Positions 24,919 to 35,550 of a stretch of 64,000 nucleotides of DNA are shown here, in pieces; position 1 is the stretch's first letter, and every line of letters starts with the position of its first letter. The notes beneath the pieces were generated by a model. That model was given only the letters and a program-made list of their open reading frames with translations, did not search any database and had not been told where the DNA came from. The position numbers were made by a program, and so were the translations under genes. Origin of the DNA: Polytrichum commune (lineage: Eukaryota; Streptophyta; Polytrichopsida; Polytrichales; Polytrichaceae); assembly GCA_950295325.1 (NCBI GenBank), contig OX485808.1, forward strand, positions 20,854,527-20,918,526. Direction: 5' to 3'.

Positions 24919-25098
24919 CAGAGCCCTACATTGGGTGCCCATACCCATGCCCATGCCCATACCCACCCATGCCCATGGGTTTTGGGTGGGCATGGGTGCA
25001 ATATTATTGTTCATGGGTGGGCATGGGTGGGCATAGGTCATTGCTGATGGGCATGGTCTGGGTATGGGTGCAATTAAAAAGGAAAATGTTGGGCTCTG
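24919..25098. mobile_element. 180 bp hAT-type MITE with 8-bp target duplication
   Basis: The ends are CAGAGCCCTACATT and, inverted, CAGAGCCCAACATT, flanked by a perfect 8-bp direct repeat GTCTCCAC (24911-24918 and 25099-25106). Eight-base duplications with CAG-type tips are characteristic of the hAT superfamily. The interior is built from TGCCCATACCCA and TGGGCATGGGTG tracts that fold on each other. It is inserted in a dispersed repeat that continues on both sides (AGTTTGAGAAATAACCAGTT to the right). Confidence 0.85.
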
Positions 25099-25271
25099 GT
25101 CTCCACCAATGTCCGAAGAGAACTGGTTGAGTTTGAGAAATAACCAGTTGAAGTCCAAGACTGCATGAGAATTACCGACCATCTTCGAGGAATCTATAGA
25201 AGAATATACCTCAAATGAATGAAAGCAAAACCAGAACATGTCAAACATGTAACCGGATGGATCCGAGTGTT

Positions 25272-25675
25272 GTATTCTCAATATAGGAAATATGACGTAT
25301 TGGCCTCAAATGTCGTATTATTGAGGTTTTTCAAGAAATTGGTCTATTTCAATCCAAAATGTCATTTTGTGTATAATGAAGATACAAAAGTACGAGGGAA
25401 CATGTGCATTGGAGAAATATGCTCACAACGTTGTCCCCTGCATGTTCCAAAGTACGAATCAGACGTGAACCTTAAAATGCATGTGGGTCTCATCACTTAA
25501 TGCACATTAATCGCCTCTTTTATATGACAACTTGGGCCTAAAAGAATGTACAAGCGTCATAGTCGTAGTATGGAGGTGAATTAACATTGAAAAGTTTGGT
25601 CGATGGGAAATGCGTCGTATAGTCAAGGTTTCGTATAATTGACTGTCATATTATGGAGGTTAGTTGATACAGTAA
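25272..25675. mobile_element. Pogo-like relic, short
   Basis: The ends carry diverged copies of the pogo-like tips found at 54.7 kb: GTCGTATTATTGAGG at the left; AAGTTTGGTCGATGGGAAATG, GTCGTATAGTCAAGG and TGTCATATTATGGAGG at the right. No coding content. Borders are approximate. Confidence 0.45.
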
Positions 25676-26032
25676 GTAGTCCTATTAGTGTGGGTGGAAA
25701 TTTAGCATGGGCCACACCAATTTCCTAGTGGAGGTGAAAGTAATGTGGGCTGAAGACCTTGGGTTGTCCCCTAAGTCTTTGTGAGACTTTCAACCAACAC
25801 ATTAAATTAGTTACAAGACAAAAGTAGCGCAAAATCAAATAATTCCTAGATTAATTTTCTAGAAAGATAAAAATTAATGTGGCCACACTAAATCTCATTA
25901 TGAGGACTAACACGAGCTCTAGTCAATTATTGTGGCCCACAATTATAGGCTTATTTAGTGTACCACTAGCTTGGGCTATGGGCAAGTCCGCCCAGGCAAG
26001 CAAAGGGCAGTAAGTGTCTTCATCACATTAAA

Positions 26033-27500
26033 ATCTTATTTGATTAGCGTGTCTTCACTACGAAAAGCACACTACTTATTGGGAGCTAGTTGAAAGAAAA
26101 AATACCCATTTAAGACCCAAAGATACCTTAGAGCATCTCCACCATTGGCGCCAACGGGTGCGCCAACGGTCTTCACCGAGGATTTTGGGCGGCAGGTGCA
26201 GCCACCGGTGACCCGGCAACGGGCAAACCCTGGCCGTTCACGCCAAAACCACCTCCTTGCCCGCGAGCTTGCAGTGACCACTTCTTCACTCTAAACTCCT
26301 AAGATTCCGGGAATCCTATCTGGTCTTCACATGCAAATTTTTCCCTTCTTCATCATGTGTATGTACACTAGAGCTGGCTCATGATTTCATTTTTTTGTGC
26401 TGTTCTCATCATGCGGAATTCAATCTATTGCACGGCATATTTGTTGGTTGAAAACCTTGTAGAATTCTTCGGAGGGAGAGAGGATCAGAAACTAGGATCT
26501 CTCTACAACTAGGATCTGCTCAAGCTCAATCTCGGAATGTATCAGACCTTTCTGCCTCTTGGTACCTGAACCTGGTTCAACTTTGGAACGTGTGGGGGGT
26601 GATCAGGCTTTGGGGTTGGCATGAAAAGAGACTTCCATATGCAATGATCGGGGAGAACCGGCAGTTAGTTACAGATGAACCAGTTGAGTTTGAGAACTAA
26701 CCGTTTGAAGTTCAAGACTGCAGGTAAATTACTGATCATGTAACTGGTTGGAATTGCAAACACTAGGATCTCTACCGGTTATGCCCAAAAATCTCTGCGA
26801 ACACTGGTGCAGATTCATCAGAGTCCATGCTACATCTGCAACGAAACAAAAGAGAGGCTTGAGATAGTAGCAGAGCGCCCTCTCTTTTAGAATTTCTCAA
26901 GAGCGATCGATTCCTAGAACAATCACTATATTCGTTAATTTGGGATTTTTTCGGCATTTTGAGACAGTTACAAATATAAGAACATGGATAAAATCACATA
27001 GATATTGGAGAATGTTGTAAGATGCAAATACTTTGAAGCGGGTGTTCATATCAAGAACCCAATTAAGAACTCATATCAAGATGGTTTAGGTAGGACGACC
27101 CAAACATTAGACCATGTTGTTGTGGTCCATATATTAATTTGAGACAAGAGAAAGTCTCAAATTAACGAATATAGTGTTAACATCTCCCATGTGAGTCATC
27201 ACTGTTGGCGACAAGTTGCCCAGCCAAGAATTTATGTTGCATACATAGTACAGTTTATCACCTAGAAGACAGCCGTTGAACTCAGCGTTGAAGTACCGAA
27301 GGTGGGGTCACAGCTGGCCGGAGTTGGCTGGATTTAGGGTTTAATGGCGTGACCCACGCGCAGTGGGTGGGGGTCTTGCCGGGACCCGCGACCGGCAACC
27401 CGTTTTGGCACCGGCAACCACCCCATTGGCGTGCCCGTTGGTGCCAAGGGGTGGAGATGCCCTTAGTGTAGTGAAGACATGCTAATCAAATAAGATGGTT
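26033..27500. repeat. Outer inverted repeat enclosing a nested element
   Basis: TCTTATTTGATTAGCGTGTC followed by TTCACTAC at the left recurs inverted at 27469-27494 (GTAGTGAAGACATGCTAATC followed by AAATAAGA). Weaker similarity continues outward (CTTCATCACA and TGTGATGAGG). The TTA-flanked element 26131-27462 sits between these arms, so it probably inserted into an older small foldback. Confidence 0.65.
26131..27462. mobile_element. 1.3 kb TIR element (GAGCATCTCCACC tip, TTA target duplication)
   Basis: Left end GAGCATCTCCACCATTGG followed by CGCCAACGGG; right end inverted GGGCATCTCCACCCCTTGG followed by CACCAACGGG. TTA flanks both (26128-26130 and 27463-27465). The G/C-rich termini contain repeated CCGGCAACC-type words; the middle includes a copy of the CCGGTTGAGTTTGAG repeat (about 26645-26790). 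No transposase frame. The TTA duplication and tip suggest PIF/Harbinger (inference). Confidence 0.8.
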
Positions 27501-27539
27501 AGTGTTATTGATCGGGGGTGTGATGAGGAAGAAGAATAT

Positions 27540-27850
27540 GTGAAGAACCTACTATAAGACACCATAAACACATTTCTAAAAGAGATTGGACTACATTTTC
27601 AAATTTGATTAACTACTCTACACTCAATATTGAAACACAATTGGGAGGACTTATGTTTATGGTAAAGGAATTAACAAATGTGGACTTTCAATAAACATAA
27701 CTAAATAAAGGGAGGCATGATTTTCAATCTGATTTCTGTTGATGCTTCATCGTAGATTTGCTAATGCAAAAGTTCTTGTTGTGTAAAGCTAATTGGTAGA
27801 AGTTGGAGAACATGGAAAATGAGCCAAATAACACCCACGTACCTTAAAGT
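27540..27850. repeat. Partial element: end repeat A plus segment X
   Basis: End repeat A (27540-27650, with ACTCTACACTCAATATTGA and AATTGGGAGGAC) is followed by segment X (27720-27840, with GATGCTTCATCGTAGATTTG and TTGGTAGAAGTTGGAGA). At 36840-37150 the same X is followed by A in inverted orientation, so the ancestral element was probably A-X-A'. Both copies look truncated on opposite sides. Confidence 0.6.
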
Positions 27851-28202
27851 TATGAAGCTTGGAAAGTATGTATGGACTACAATAGAGCTATTGATGAAGT
27901 TTTCTCAAAGAGGGATCAAACCGTGGGTTTCCATCTTTCTTTGAGAAAACTTCACATTAAGAGCTCCTTAGCTCGTCATACATTGGAGGTTGTTTTGAAA
28001 GTTGGGTGCTAAGTTTGGGATCTCCTCTTTCCACTTCTCAAACTTTGAGAGAATGTTGGGATTTGGAATATGGAATGCACATGGGACCCGTCATCATGAA
28101 TTTTGGATTGACCTATGCAAGGCTAGCTTGGCCCACCCATCCTAGTAGGCCAAGCTAGAAATCCATTTTATAGTAGCCCAATACCACTCTTTGTGTATCG
28201 TA

Positions 28203-29091
28203 CACCCTAAACTCTATAATATCAACCTCCATAATGTCACACACTCTCTAATATCCTGAAACCCTAGGGAATGGATGTTCGTAGTTCAAATCTCACTCCT
28301 TATTGTCACATTTCTCTCCTTATATCACAAAACTTGTCATTAATGCAAACCACTAAAGAAGTCAACTCACACCCTCGCATTGCGCCATGTGTCAACATGT
28401 GGAGTGTCACCTTCTTTTTCTTCTTCTTCCTCCTCTTATGCCACTTGGTGAATGTTGGTGCATGTGCACGGGGAGGTCACTTCATTGTCAAGTTGACACC
28501 ACGTGCGGACAAAGTTTGCTACCCCTATATTACATGCCATATATAATTTTAAAATTTATGATATTTTTTCTACATATACATAACCATTGATAGTATCTTT
28601 TGTATATATTTTTTGAAATTTTTAGTCATCTTTATTTTTTTAGTAATATTTTTAGTTCAATTTTGTGTCATTCTAGTTAGAAACGGTATGTTTTATGAAA
28701 AAAAACAAATCATCAAATTTAGTTACCTCTTTTAACTATGTCATAGGTACTCATGAAAAAAAATTGATAAAATTTTGACCCATTTTGGTGGTGCAACTTA
28801 CCAAAAGAAGATTTTTTTTGGTCGCACGTGGTGTTCAACTTGACAATGGAGTGATCTACCCGTGTGCATGTGTCCGCCACATCGCTAGGGAAGGCTAAGT
28901 GGAGTGGACCACACTAGGGTAGGTGACAGGAGAACGAATCCAAATTGTCCTCACATCTCCTTTGTGTTATTCCATAATGTCACATGCTACACTAATTCTA
29001 TAGTATCATGCATCCATGTTAACACTACAAAACTCCGTAATGTCACATGCACTTTGGTTGCCACAAGTGTGATACTATGGAGTTAAGAGTG
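28203..29091. mobile_element. TA-flanked TIR element (CACYCTAAACTC tip), interrupted by a hAT MITE
   Basis: Left tip CACCCTAAACTCTATAATATC; right tip inverted CACTCTTAACTCCATAGTATC; TA on both sides (28201-28202 and 29092-29093). The body is collinear with 54178-54650, and 46275-46621 is a third copy with the same tips. Shared body words include AAGAAGTCAACYCACACCCTC and GTGGAGTGGACCACACTAG. The 398 bp insertion at 28467-28864 is absent from the 54 kb copy. A small frame across the poly-TTC stretch is unlikely to be a gene. Confidence 0.8.
28467..28864. mobile_element. 398 bp hAT-type MITE with 8-bp target duplication and visible empty site
   Basis: The ends are CACGGGGAGGTCACTTCATTG and, inverted, CACGGGTAGATCACTCCATTG, each followed by TCAAGTTGA and a CACGTG core. 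TGCATGTG is duplicated exactly at 28459-28466 and 28865-28872. The homologous element at 54178-54650 has a single TGCATGCG at this point and no insert. The AT-rich interior is shared, inverted, with 40349-40753. Confidence 0.9.
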
Positions 29092-29255
29092 TAATTGTAG
29101 CATTAAGAAAGTTTGGGTGGCTATGTGTTCTTTCTCATAAACTCAAGATTTGCAACTAAACCCATGGTTTCATCTCCCTTACAATACAAACAACTTGGTA
29201 AGTTAAACCTAATCATGAAGAGAGGGAACTCAAGAACTACATTAGGGGATTTGAG

Positions 29256-29745
29256 CATTAGACGTTTCAGTAGGTTAACAATTGTGAATTAGGACCAAAG
29301 AATTTGAAATCACTGAGGTCGGAGTTAAGGAAGGTTTTGATCTAGGCTTTAGATTCAAAGATTCTATGCTTCCCAACCTGGTGTCATAGGGGAAATCTTC
29401 CATCGTTCAATGTTGTGTAAGTGGACAACATCACTTGTAGATTCTACATTTGCCAATGAAATTCAAGTTTAATGCCAATATTGGTTTGATCATGTCTTTA
29501 AAGTGGTCATGGGTAAGATAAAATGTTGTTGAATTGGCTATTCATTATAGAATACCCAAAATACAAGTTGGTCGGCTCCTCACAACCACATGCTGCTTCC
29601 TAATTTGCCCAACTCGCACACAAAATTCAATTGTGTTAGGGCTAAGTGGGTAGCACTCCTAATTATAAAAGATGGTGGGTGTAGTTTAATTTTTGCGAAG
29701 GTGACTAATCTAAATATCATCAAGGTAGCAACTAAATCAACATGT
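29256..29745. repeat. Dispersed repeat, copy 2 of 2 (pair at 7615-8160)
   Basis: Collinear with 7615-8160 over its length with substitutions and a deletion near the CCGGACCTGATTTGCC part. Same GATTTGAGCATTAGA start and GGTGGGTGTAGTT near the end. Confidence 0.75.
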
Positions 29746-29777
29746 ATTAGGGTGAGTTTCCATGCGTGCCGCTCGTC

Positions 29778-30417
29778 CACTAGAGTCTAGAAAAAGCGGG
29801 TCAGAGGTGTTCACATGTACTTAAGTGCAAGCTACAATCCAACCACATTATGGCAGTCCGTTAGAATGTGGAGGGCCATGGACACATGCCACTAGACTTC
29901 CATGCATGCACTAAAGAATCTTCAATCTACAAGTGTTGATCACCGAAGGTTTTGAAGACCAATTTTAGAAGGAGGAGGAGGTTAGTAGGTGGGCCCGGAT
30001 TTAAGAAGATGGCAGTAGCTAGTTGGCACATACGAACCCTACCCCACCAGATTCCCTCTACATTTGGGCAGGTTTGTCCTTATTCACACTAGAATCCAGT
30101 GGGGTAGGGTTCGTATGTGCCAACTAGCTACTAACATCTTCTCAAATCTGGGCCCATCTACTAACCTCCTTCTCCCGGTTACCAAGGATGGGAATTCTAC
30201 ACCAACATTGGTTCTCTTGAATTTGTAACCAGTGTGAATCCTTCGGTGACCACCACTTGTAGGTTAAAAATCTTCTCTAGTGGACGCATGAAAATCTAGC
30301 GGCCCGTGTTCACGACCCTCCATATTCTAACAGACCATCAGAATGTGGTTGGATGGCGGCTAGTGCGAATACCTCCGACCCACTACTATCTAGAATCTAG
30401 TGGGCGAGGGGCCTACA
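29778..30417. repeat. Large foldback (about 640 bp) upstream of the chorismate mutase gene
   Basis: Two arms pair over most of their length. The outer ends are CACTAGAGTCTAG and, inverted, CACTAGATTCTAG; inner stems include GGTCAGAGGTGTTCAC against GTGCGAATACCTCCGACC. The core stem of about 60 bp (30000-30065 with 30085-30150) contains the identical 29-base stretch starting TAGCTAGTTGGCACATACG. The loop is about 20-30 nt. No frame. The end lies about 620 bp before the CM start codon, so it probably borders or forms part of the upstream region. Confidence 0.8.
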
Positions 30418-31037
30418 TGAAACTCACGCTTGGGGGACGGTCGGCGACAGCGGCCCACTTGGGCGCATCTCATGTTCCGCGCTCATCGACGAATCAGCGC
30501 CTCACGCATTGTTCCCTCTCCCCCGCGCTTTGCATCACCAATTCCCTCTCCTTTCCCTGCATCCTCTCTCGCGCACTGACCACACTGGAAAACTTCACCA
30601 ATTCGCACCACACATCTTATTAATCAGCCAGCTACATAAGTTTCCGCCTCCCCTTTTCCTAACTTCCTTCGTCATCCCCGCCTCCACCTAATTTACCTAT
30701 TCCCACTGCTGTCTCTTCATTTTCTGAGGTAAGGTGATCCCGTCGGGCCTACCGGACCAGTTTGAGGAAGAGGGGCTCAGATTTGTGAAGTTTGTCCGAT
30801 TCCGTTCCTATAATGTGTTTGCACCGGTTTTGAGAGATTTTGAGGGCTATGGTGTTTTATTTATGTGGGTGGTGAGTAGATCCGTGGAATGCACATGCTT
30901 ACCCGTTGTTGGGGTGTCGACATCAAGCTTGGTTGCTTATCAGGAGCGGAGGAGGATGCTGAGGATTGCGGAGTGGGGTTCGGAAGCGAGAATTTCGCAA
31001 GGGAAGAGGACGAGGAGCTGGGGAGCTTGATCACCAA

Positions 31038-34000
31038 ATGGTGTCGTCTATCGTCCTGCCCACTTGGAGTGTGGTACCGTCCCATCAGCAGAATCAGCAG
31101 CATCGCAGTGGAGTGGTCATCTGCAGCGCCAAGCAGATATCACCGTGCTCATCATCATTCCAGCAGCTGCGACATCCTTCCCAGATGAAGGCATTCGCTC
31201 CCATATGTCGAGCTTCATCTTCTGTCAAATCGGAGAATGTCGTCAGCATGCCATCCCTCGCCAGGTTCGTCTGTCTGTCTGTTTGCTTCCTATGGATGAT
31301 TGTTGCCCTGATTGCCCAAGGGTTTAATCTCGGATATTGCACCCTCACTAAACTAAACCCTCGGATATTGGAGAGGAACTTAGTTGCTCTTCATTGAGCG
31401 TGATGGAACACTGTTAACCTCGTAACACCTCTTCATCGTAACAAGCATCACCATCACAAAGAAGTGGAAGGCATTCACACAAAGGCATTGCGGTAAGGTA
31501 GAGTGGAAACAAATATGCAGCAAATTCTGTGACAAATGGTAAACAAACAAGAATGTGACGACGTTGTGCCTCCTGTGGACTTTCGCCCAAGGGTTAATTT
31601 TGGAAATTGCACTCTCACTAACCTAAACCCTTGGATATTGGAGAGTAACTTCGTTGTACTTTGTTGAATGTGATGGAATAGTAATAACCTCGTAACACTA
31701 CTTCATTGGAACAAGCATTACTGTTGAAGTGGGAGTCAGTTACACAACATTGGGATGAGGTAGGATGGAAATAGATGTGCTCACAAAGCATGCAGCTTAT
31801 CCTGTGACAAATGGCAAACAAACAAGAATGCTGAGACATTAGATATGCTTCCTATGGATCAGTTGCCATCACTTGCCAGGTTTGTCTGTCTTTTGCTTCG
31901 GTAAAATCCTTATCGTCCAGCAATCATTCCTGTGCATTTCCTGCAATGTCACGACTCTGAAGAGTGTTCATCAATGTGGGTCACCATGCTACCTCGTTGA
32001 AGCTCTGTGAATTCCATTTCTTGGTCCCAAATCTTCATTATTTGTAGTCTGATTGAGGGTTAATCAATCGATATTGCACCTTAGCTTAAACCCTCGGTAA
32101 TTGTACCGTAAATTTCCAGGTCTGTCTTTTTGGTTCCTATGGATTATTGCCCAAGGGTTTGTCGCCCAATAGATTATCGCCCAGATTGCTGAAGGGTTTA
32201 GGGTTGAAGAGTTTTGGAAATTATTACTCCTACCGTACACCCCTTTTTTTTGAATCGCGAGCTCCTTGTAGTCCAGCATGCATGTCTGCATTTCCAGCAA
32301 TGTCATGACTGCAACAATTCCAATACAGAAAAGAATGTGCATTAACTTGATGGGGGTCACCATGTCACCATTTTGAAGCTCTGCAGAGCTATTCTTGTTC
32401 TGGTTCTTATATGGTCCCAAATCTTCAAGAATTGTACTCTGGTTGAGGATTTATATGCATGACGCTGCTTCATAACAGGCATTACTATCCAAAAGAAGTG
32501 GGAGTCATTTTACACAGCATTGGGATAAGCCAGAATGGAATAGATGTGCTTACAAAGTGTGCAGCTTATCCTGTGGCAAATGGCAAAATGGGAAATGGCA
32601 AACACAAATGTGAAGATTTCATTCTTAACATAAGGGTATATCTGGACTGACTCCTGATGCATACATTGCTTACCAAATTTAGTTTAAGGTGAATTCCTAA
32701 TCCCTAATCCCTGAAGGGGTATTATGTTGTCAATGGGTTCTTGTAATTTTGGGGATCTTACAGCTTGCTATGATAACCTTCTCTCTGTGTGAAAGAATTT
32801 CTGGGCAATAATTTAAGGCAGATTGTAAAACTAGCTATTGATAGAAGAAAATCATCTCTTTGATCTCTTTTTCCTCACTGTTTGTCCTATATTTTTATAT
32901 CGTTGATTAAAATAATTGTGGATTTTTGTCATTTGTGCAGTAATCAGACAGAAGTTGATGCGGACATCCAGCCTCTCACATTGGCCAGCATACGAGATTC
33001 ACTGGTACACCAGGAGGATACAATCATTTATGGTTTGCTGAAACGTGCGCAGTTTGGCTTCAATGGACCTACTTATGACAAGGATTGCTTCTCTATCCCA
33101 GGGTTTCAGGGCTCTTTGCTTGAATACATGCTGAAAGAAACTGAGCACCTCCATGCCAAAGTGAGTTTACTGCAATTTTTTAAGTTAATCTAAAAGGTAT
33201 TGTGAGCAGTAGCACATGTTACACATGGTACAGGAATTTGCTGAAGATGCAAACTGGTGGAAGAAGGATTGTGTCTCATACTTGAAACTTTGCTTGGTTG
33301 CACAGGTGCGGAGATACCAAGCACCTGATGAACATCCCTTTTTTCCTGAGGGCTTGCCTGCACCTATTTTGCCTGACCTTTCACTCCCCAAGGTATGAAT
33401 TCGCATACCGCAACATGCACTTGGAATAAAATCATGGTAGGTTTTCTTTTTAAAGTGAAATCTGTGCGTAAATAGGGTAATGTCAAACTGCAAATGGTGT
33501 TGTGTTTCTGACTAAAACTTGGGGGTTGACATTGTGGTTCCATTGTGCAGGTACTGCATCCTGTTGCAGATAGTATTAACATAAACAAAGCAGTATGGAA
33601 TATGTATCTTGAGGACTTGCTTCCAAAGATTACCAGCCCTGAGGATGATGGGAATTATGGCTCAGCTTCAGTGTGTGATGTACTTTGCCTCCAGGTAATT
33701 TTTTGTACTTTGGCCCTAGATGAGGAGAACCCTGAGTACCAAGTTTGAGTGATCCTTCTTTAAGAAATTAATCATGGCTTTGTAATGACAAACTCCTTAC
33801 CTATATCTCTGTTCTTTATATTGGTCATTTTTGGTGTCCCAGAGTTGGAAGTCTTTTTGGTGTTTGTAAATAATGAACTGCTCAATTAAGTGAAAAGGGG
33901 AGCATGCTGGGGTCTGGAGATAATAGTTGGACTTGATTCACTAACATCTATTGCAACTTGCAATTACCTCTCGGGAGTCTTCAAATTCAGCATTCTGATA

Positions 34001-35550
34001 TGTTTTGATAGCCACATATGTCAGTTTCTGAAATATGGTTGACATCCTTATGTGGCCAGGCACTATCCAAGAGGATACACTATGGTAAATTCGTAGCTGA
34101 AGCTAAATTTACAGAAGACCCCAAGAGATTCGAAAGTCACATCAGAGCACAGGTATGACAAACTTACATGTTCTATTGTGCTAGCTGATGTCAATCAGCT
34201 AATATTCAAAATTAGTAAATATTAGCAAGAATTTGCAACATATGAAAATGAAGTCCATGAACTGCTCAAATTGCTTAATGCCGGGCTTGTTGGGGACAGT
34301 AAGCTGGTTCTTTGGTTGGACACTTCAGACTTAAAAATAGATTTCGAGCAGGATATAGTTTCAGAACATCAAGAAGACCCTTGTCGTTTCATGTTCTTAT
34401 TTTCTACTGAGCAATAGAGTTTTCCTTGAACTAAATGGAACTTTCATCAGGAGTTGGTCCCCTATGTTTTCCCCATTGGTTGTTTTGCATACAATCAATA
34501 ATTTCTTTCCACTTGTAGAGCATGCTTGGAAGCAGTGTTTTGAAATTGAATGAAGAGCAATCCATTTATCTTCATTGAGGACCAAACTTATTTCAGCACC
34601 TCTTGGCATGCCGAAATGATTGACCTTCAATGAACTGATATAGAATGTCTTTCATTCAAACCTCTACATTAAGTCTGAGCACACACCAAAACATATGAAA
34701 CATGGAAAGTGTTGTAAGGTAGAAGCGCCTATAACGGACACTTTGAGCACTTGACACCCTTAACATGTATAAGATATTTCATGAAAACCCTCAAGAATTT
34801 AGCAAATCCATAAGGAGGTTAATGCACTTGACTTTCATCAAATTTTTGACATTGTGCAATTTATATATGATTAATATAAGTCAAGATCTCTTTGCAACCC
34901 GAAGTGGTTCCATAGGTTTCCCTAAAGTGGACAGTGTTGATTGTTGACCTTTTGTCTCTTTCAATCAATGATCTGCACTTTTTAGTTCTCAGAATTAGTG
35001 TTCCTGTTGAAATGCGTAGCTCGACTTTGGGACATAATGTAGGTGCTGGAATTGGGGTCACTGGTGGAATTGGACCGTTCTATTTTATGTAAAACAACCA
35101 TCTCCCAACCACAAGCCCCATTGAGTTAAATGATAACCCTAATATTAGTATGCAAACAGATGGAAATCATAATGCTCCAATTGGTTGGAAGATCCAGAAA
35201 TAATTATTTCTGCAAGGAAATAGTTGTTAAGATAGTGGATTTGAGGTTGACTATAAGAGTACAAAACATTTGGAGTTTGGTTCCAGCAGCCGATTGAAAT
35301 TGTCGGTGCGTGTTTTCAGGATGGGGATGCAATAATGAGGGAACTGACGTACAAGAATGTGGAGGACAACGTGAAGAGACGAGTGGCAAATAAGGCAAGG
35401 ACATATGGTCAGGAGGTTGATTCGAATGGCAAAGCTGAGAATGCTAAGTACAAAATAGATCCTGATCTTGCGGGTGCCCTGTATGAAGATTGGGTCATGC
35501 CACTCACCAAAAACGTTCAAGTGATGTACCTTCTACGCCGTTTAGACTAA
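31038..35550 (+). CDS. Chorismate mutase, plastid type (six exons)
   Basis: Catalyses the rearrangement of chorismate to prephenate, the committed step to Phe and Tyr. Exons fitted by GT/AG sites and phase: 31038-31264, 32941-33160, 33306-33392, 33551-33694, 34060-34152, 35320-35550 (stop TAA). All junctions keep frame, giving 333 residues, close to about 340 for Arabidopsis CM1. Residues 1-75 are Ser-rich and nearly acid-free, a probable chloroplast transit peptide; the ATG (AAAATGG) is the first in this frame. The mature part follows the plant/yeast AroQ helical fold: LTLASIRDSLVHQEDTIIYG (helix-1 arginine), DEHPFFPEGLP, ADSININKAVWNMY, DDGNYGS, ALSKRIHYGKFVAEAKF (active-site Arg and Lys 11 apart, as yeast Arg157/Lys168), and C-terminal MPLTKNVQVMYLLRRLD. 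The glycines in GFQGS and NYGS match the CM1-like, effector-regulated group as I recall it. Cytosolic CM2-type is less likely because of the leader and NYGS. Confidence 0.93.
31265..32650 (+). repeat. Diverged tandem duplications inside CM intron 1
   Basis: Intron 1 (31265-32940) repeats itself. GCCCAAGGGTTTAAT..ATATTGCACCCTCACTAA with TGTGACAAATGG at 31313-31540 recurs at 31588-31830 and partly at 32050-32600. The block GTCCAGCA..ATTTCC(T/A)GCAATGTCA..GGTCACCATG..GGTCCCAAATCTTCA occurs at 31916-32040 and 32270-32430. The exon-1 border itself (CGCCAGGTTCGTCTGTCTGT) recurs as TGCCAGGTTTGTCTGTC with GT at 31880 and TTCCAGGTCTGTC with GT at 32120, giving two decoy donors. Confidence 0.75.

Noticed and set aside
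28271-28590. Small secreted-protein-like frame with a phenylalanine-rich segment
   Set aside because: It spans the border between a TA-flanked element and the hAT insertion; the hydrophobic run is a translated TTC microsatellite.
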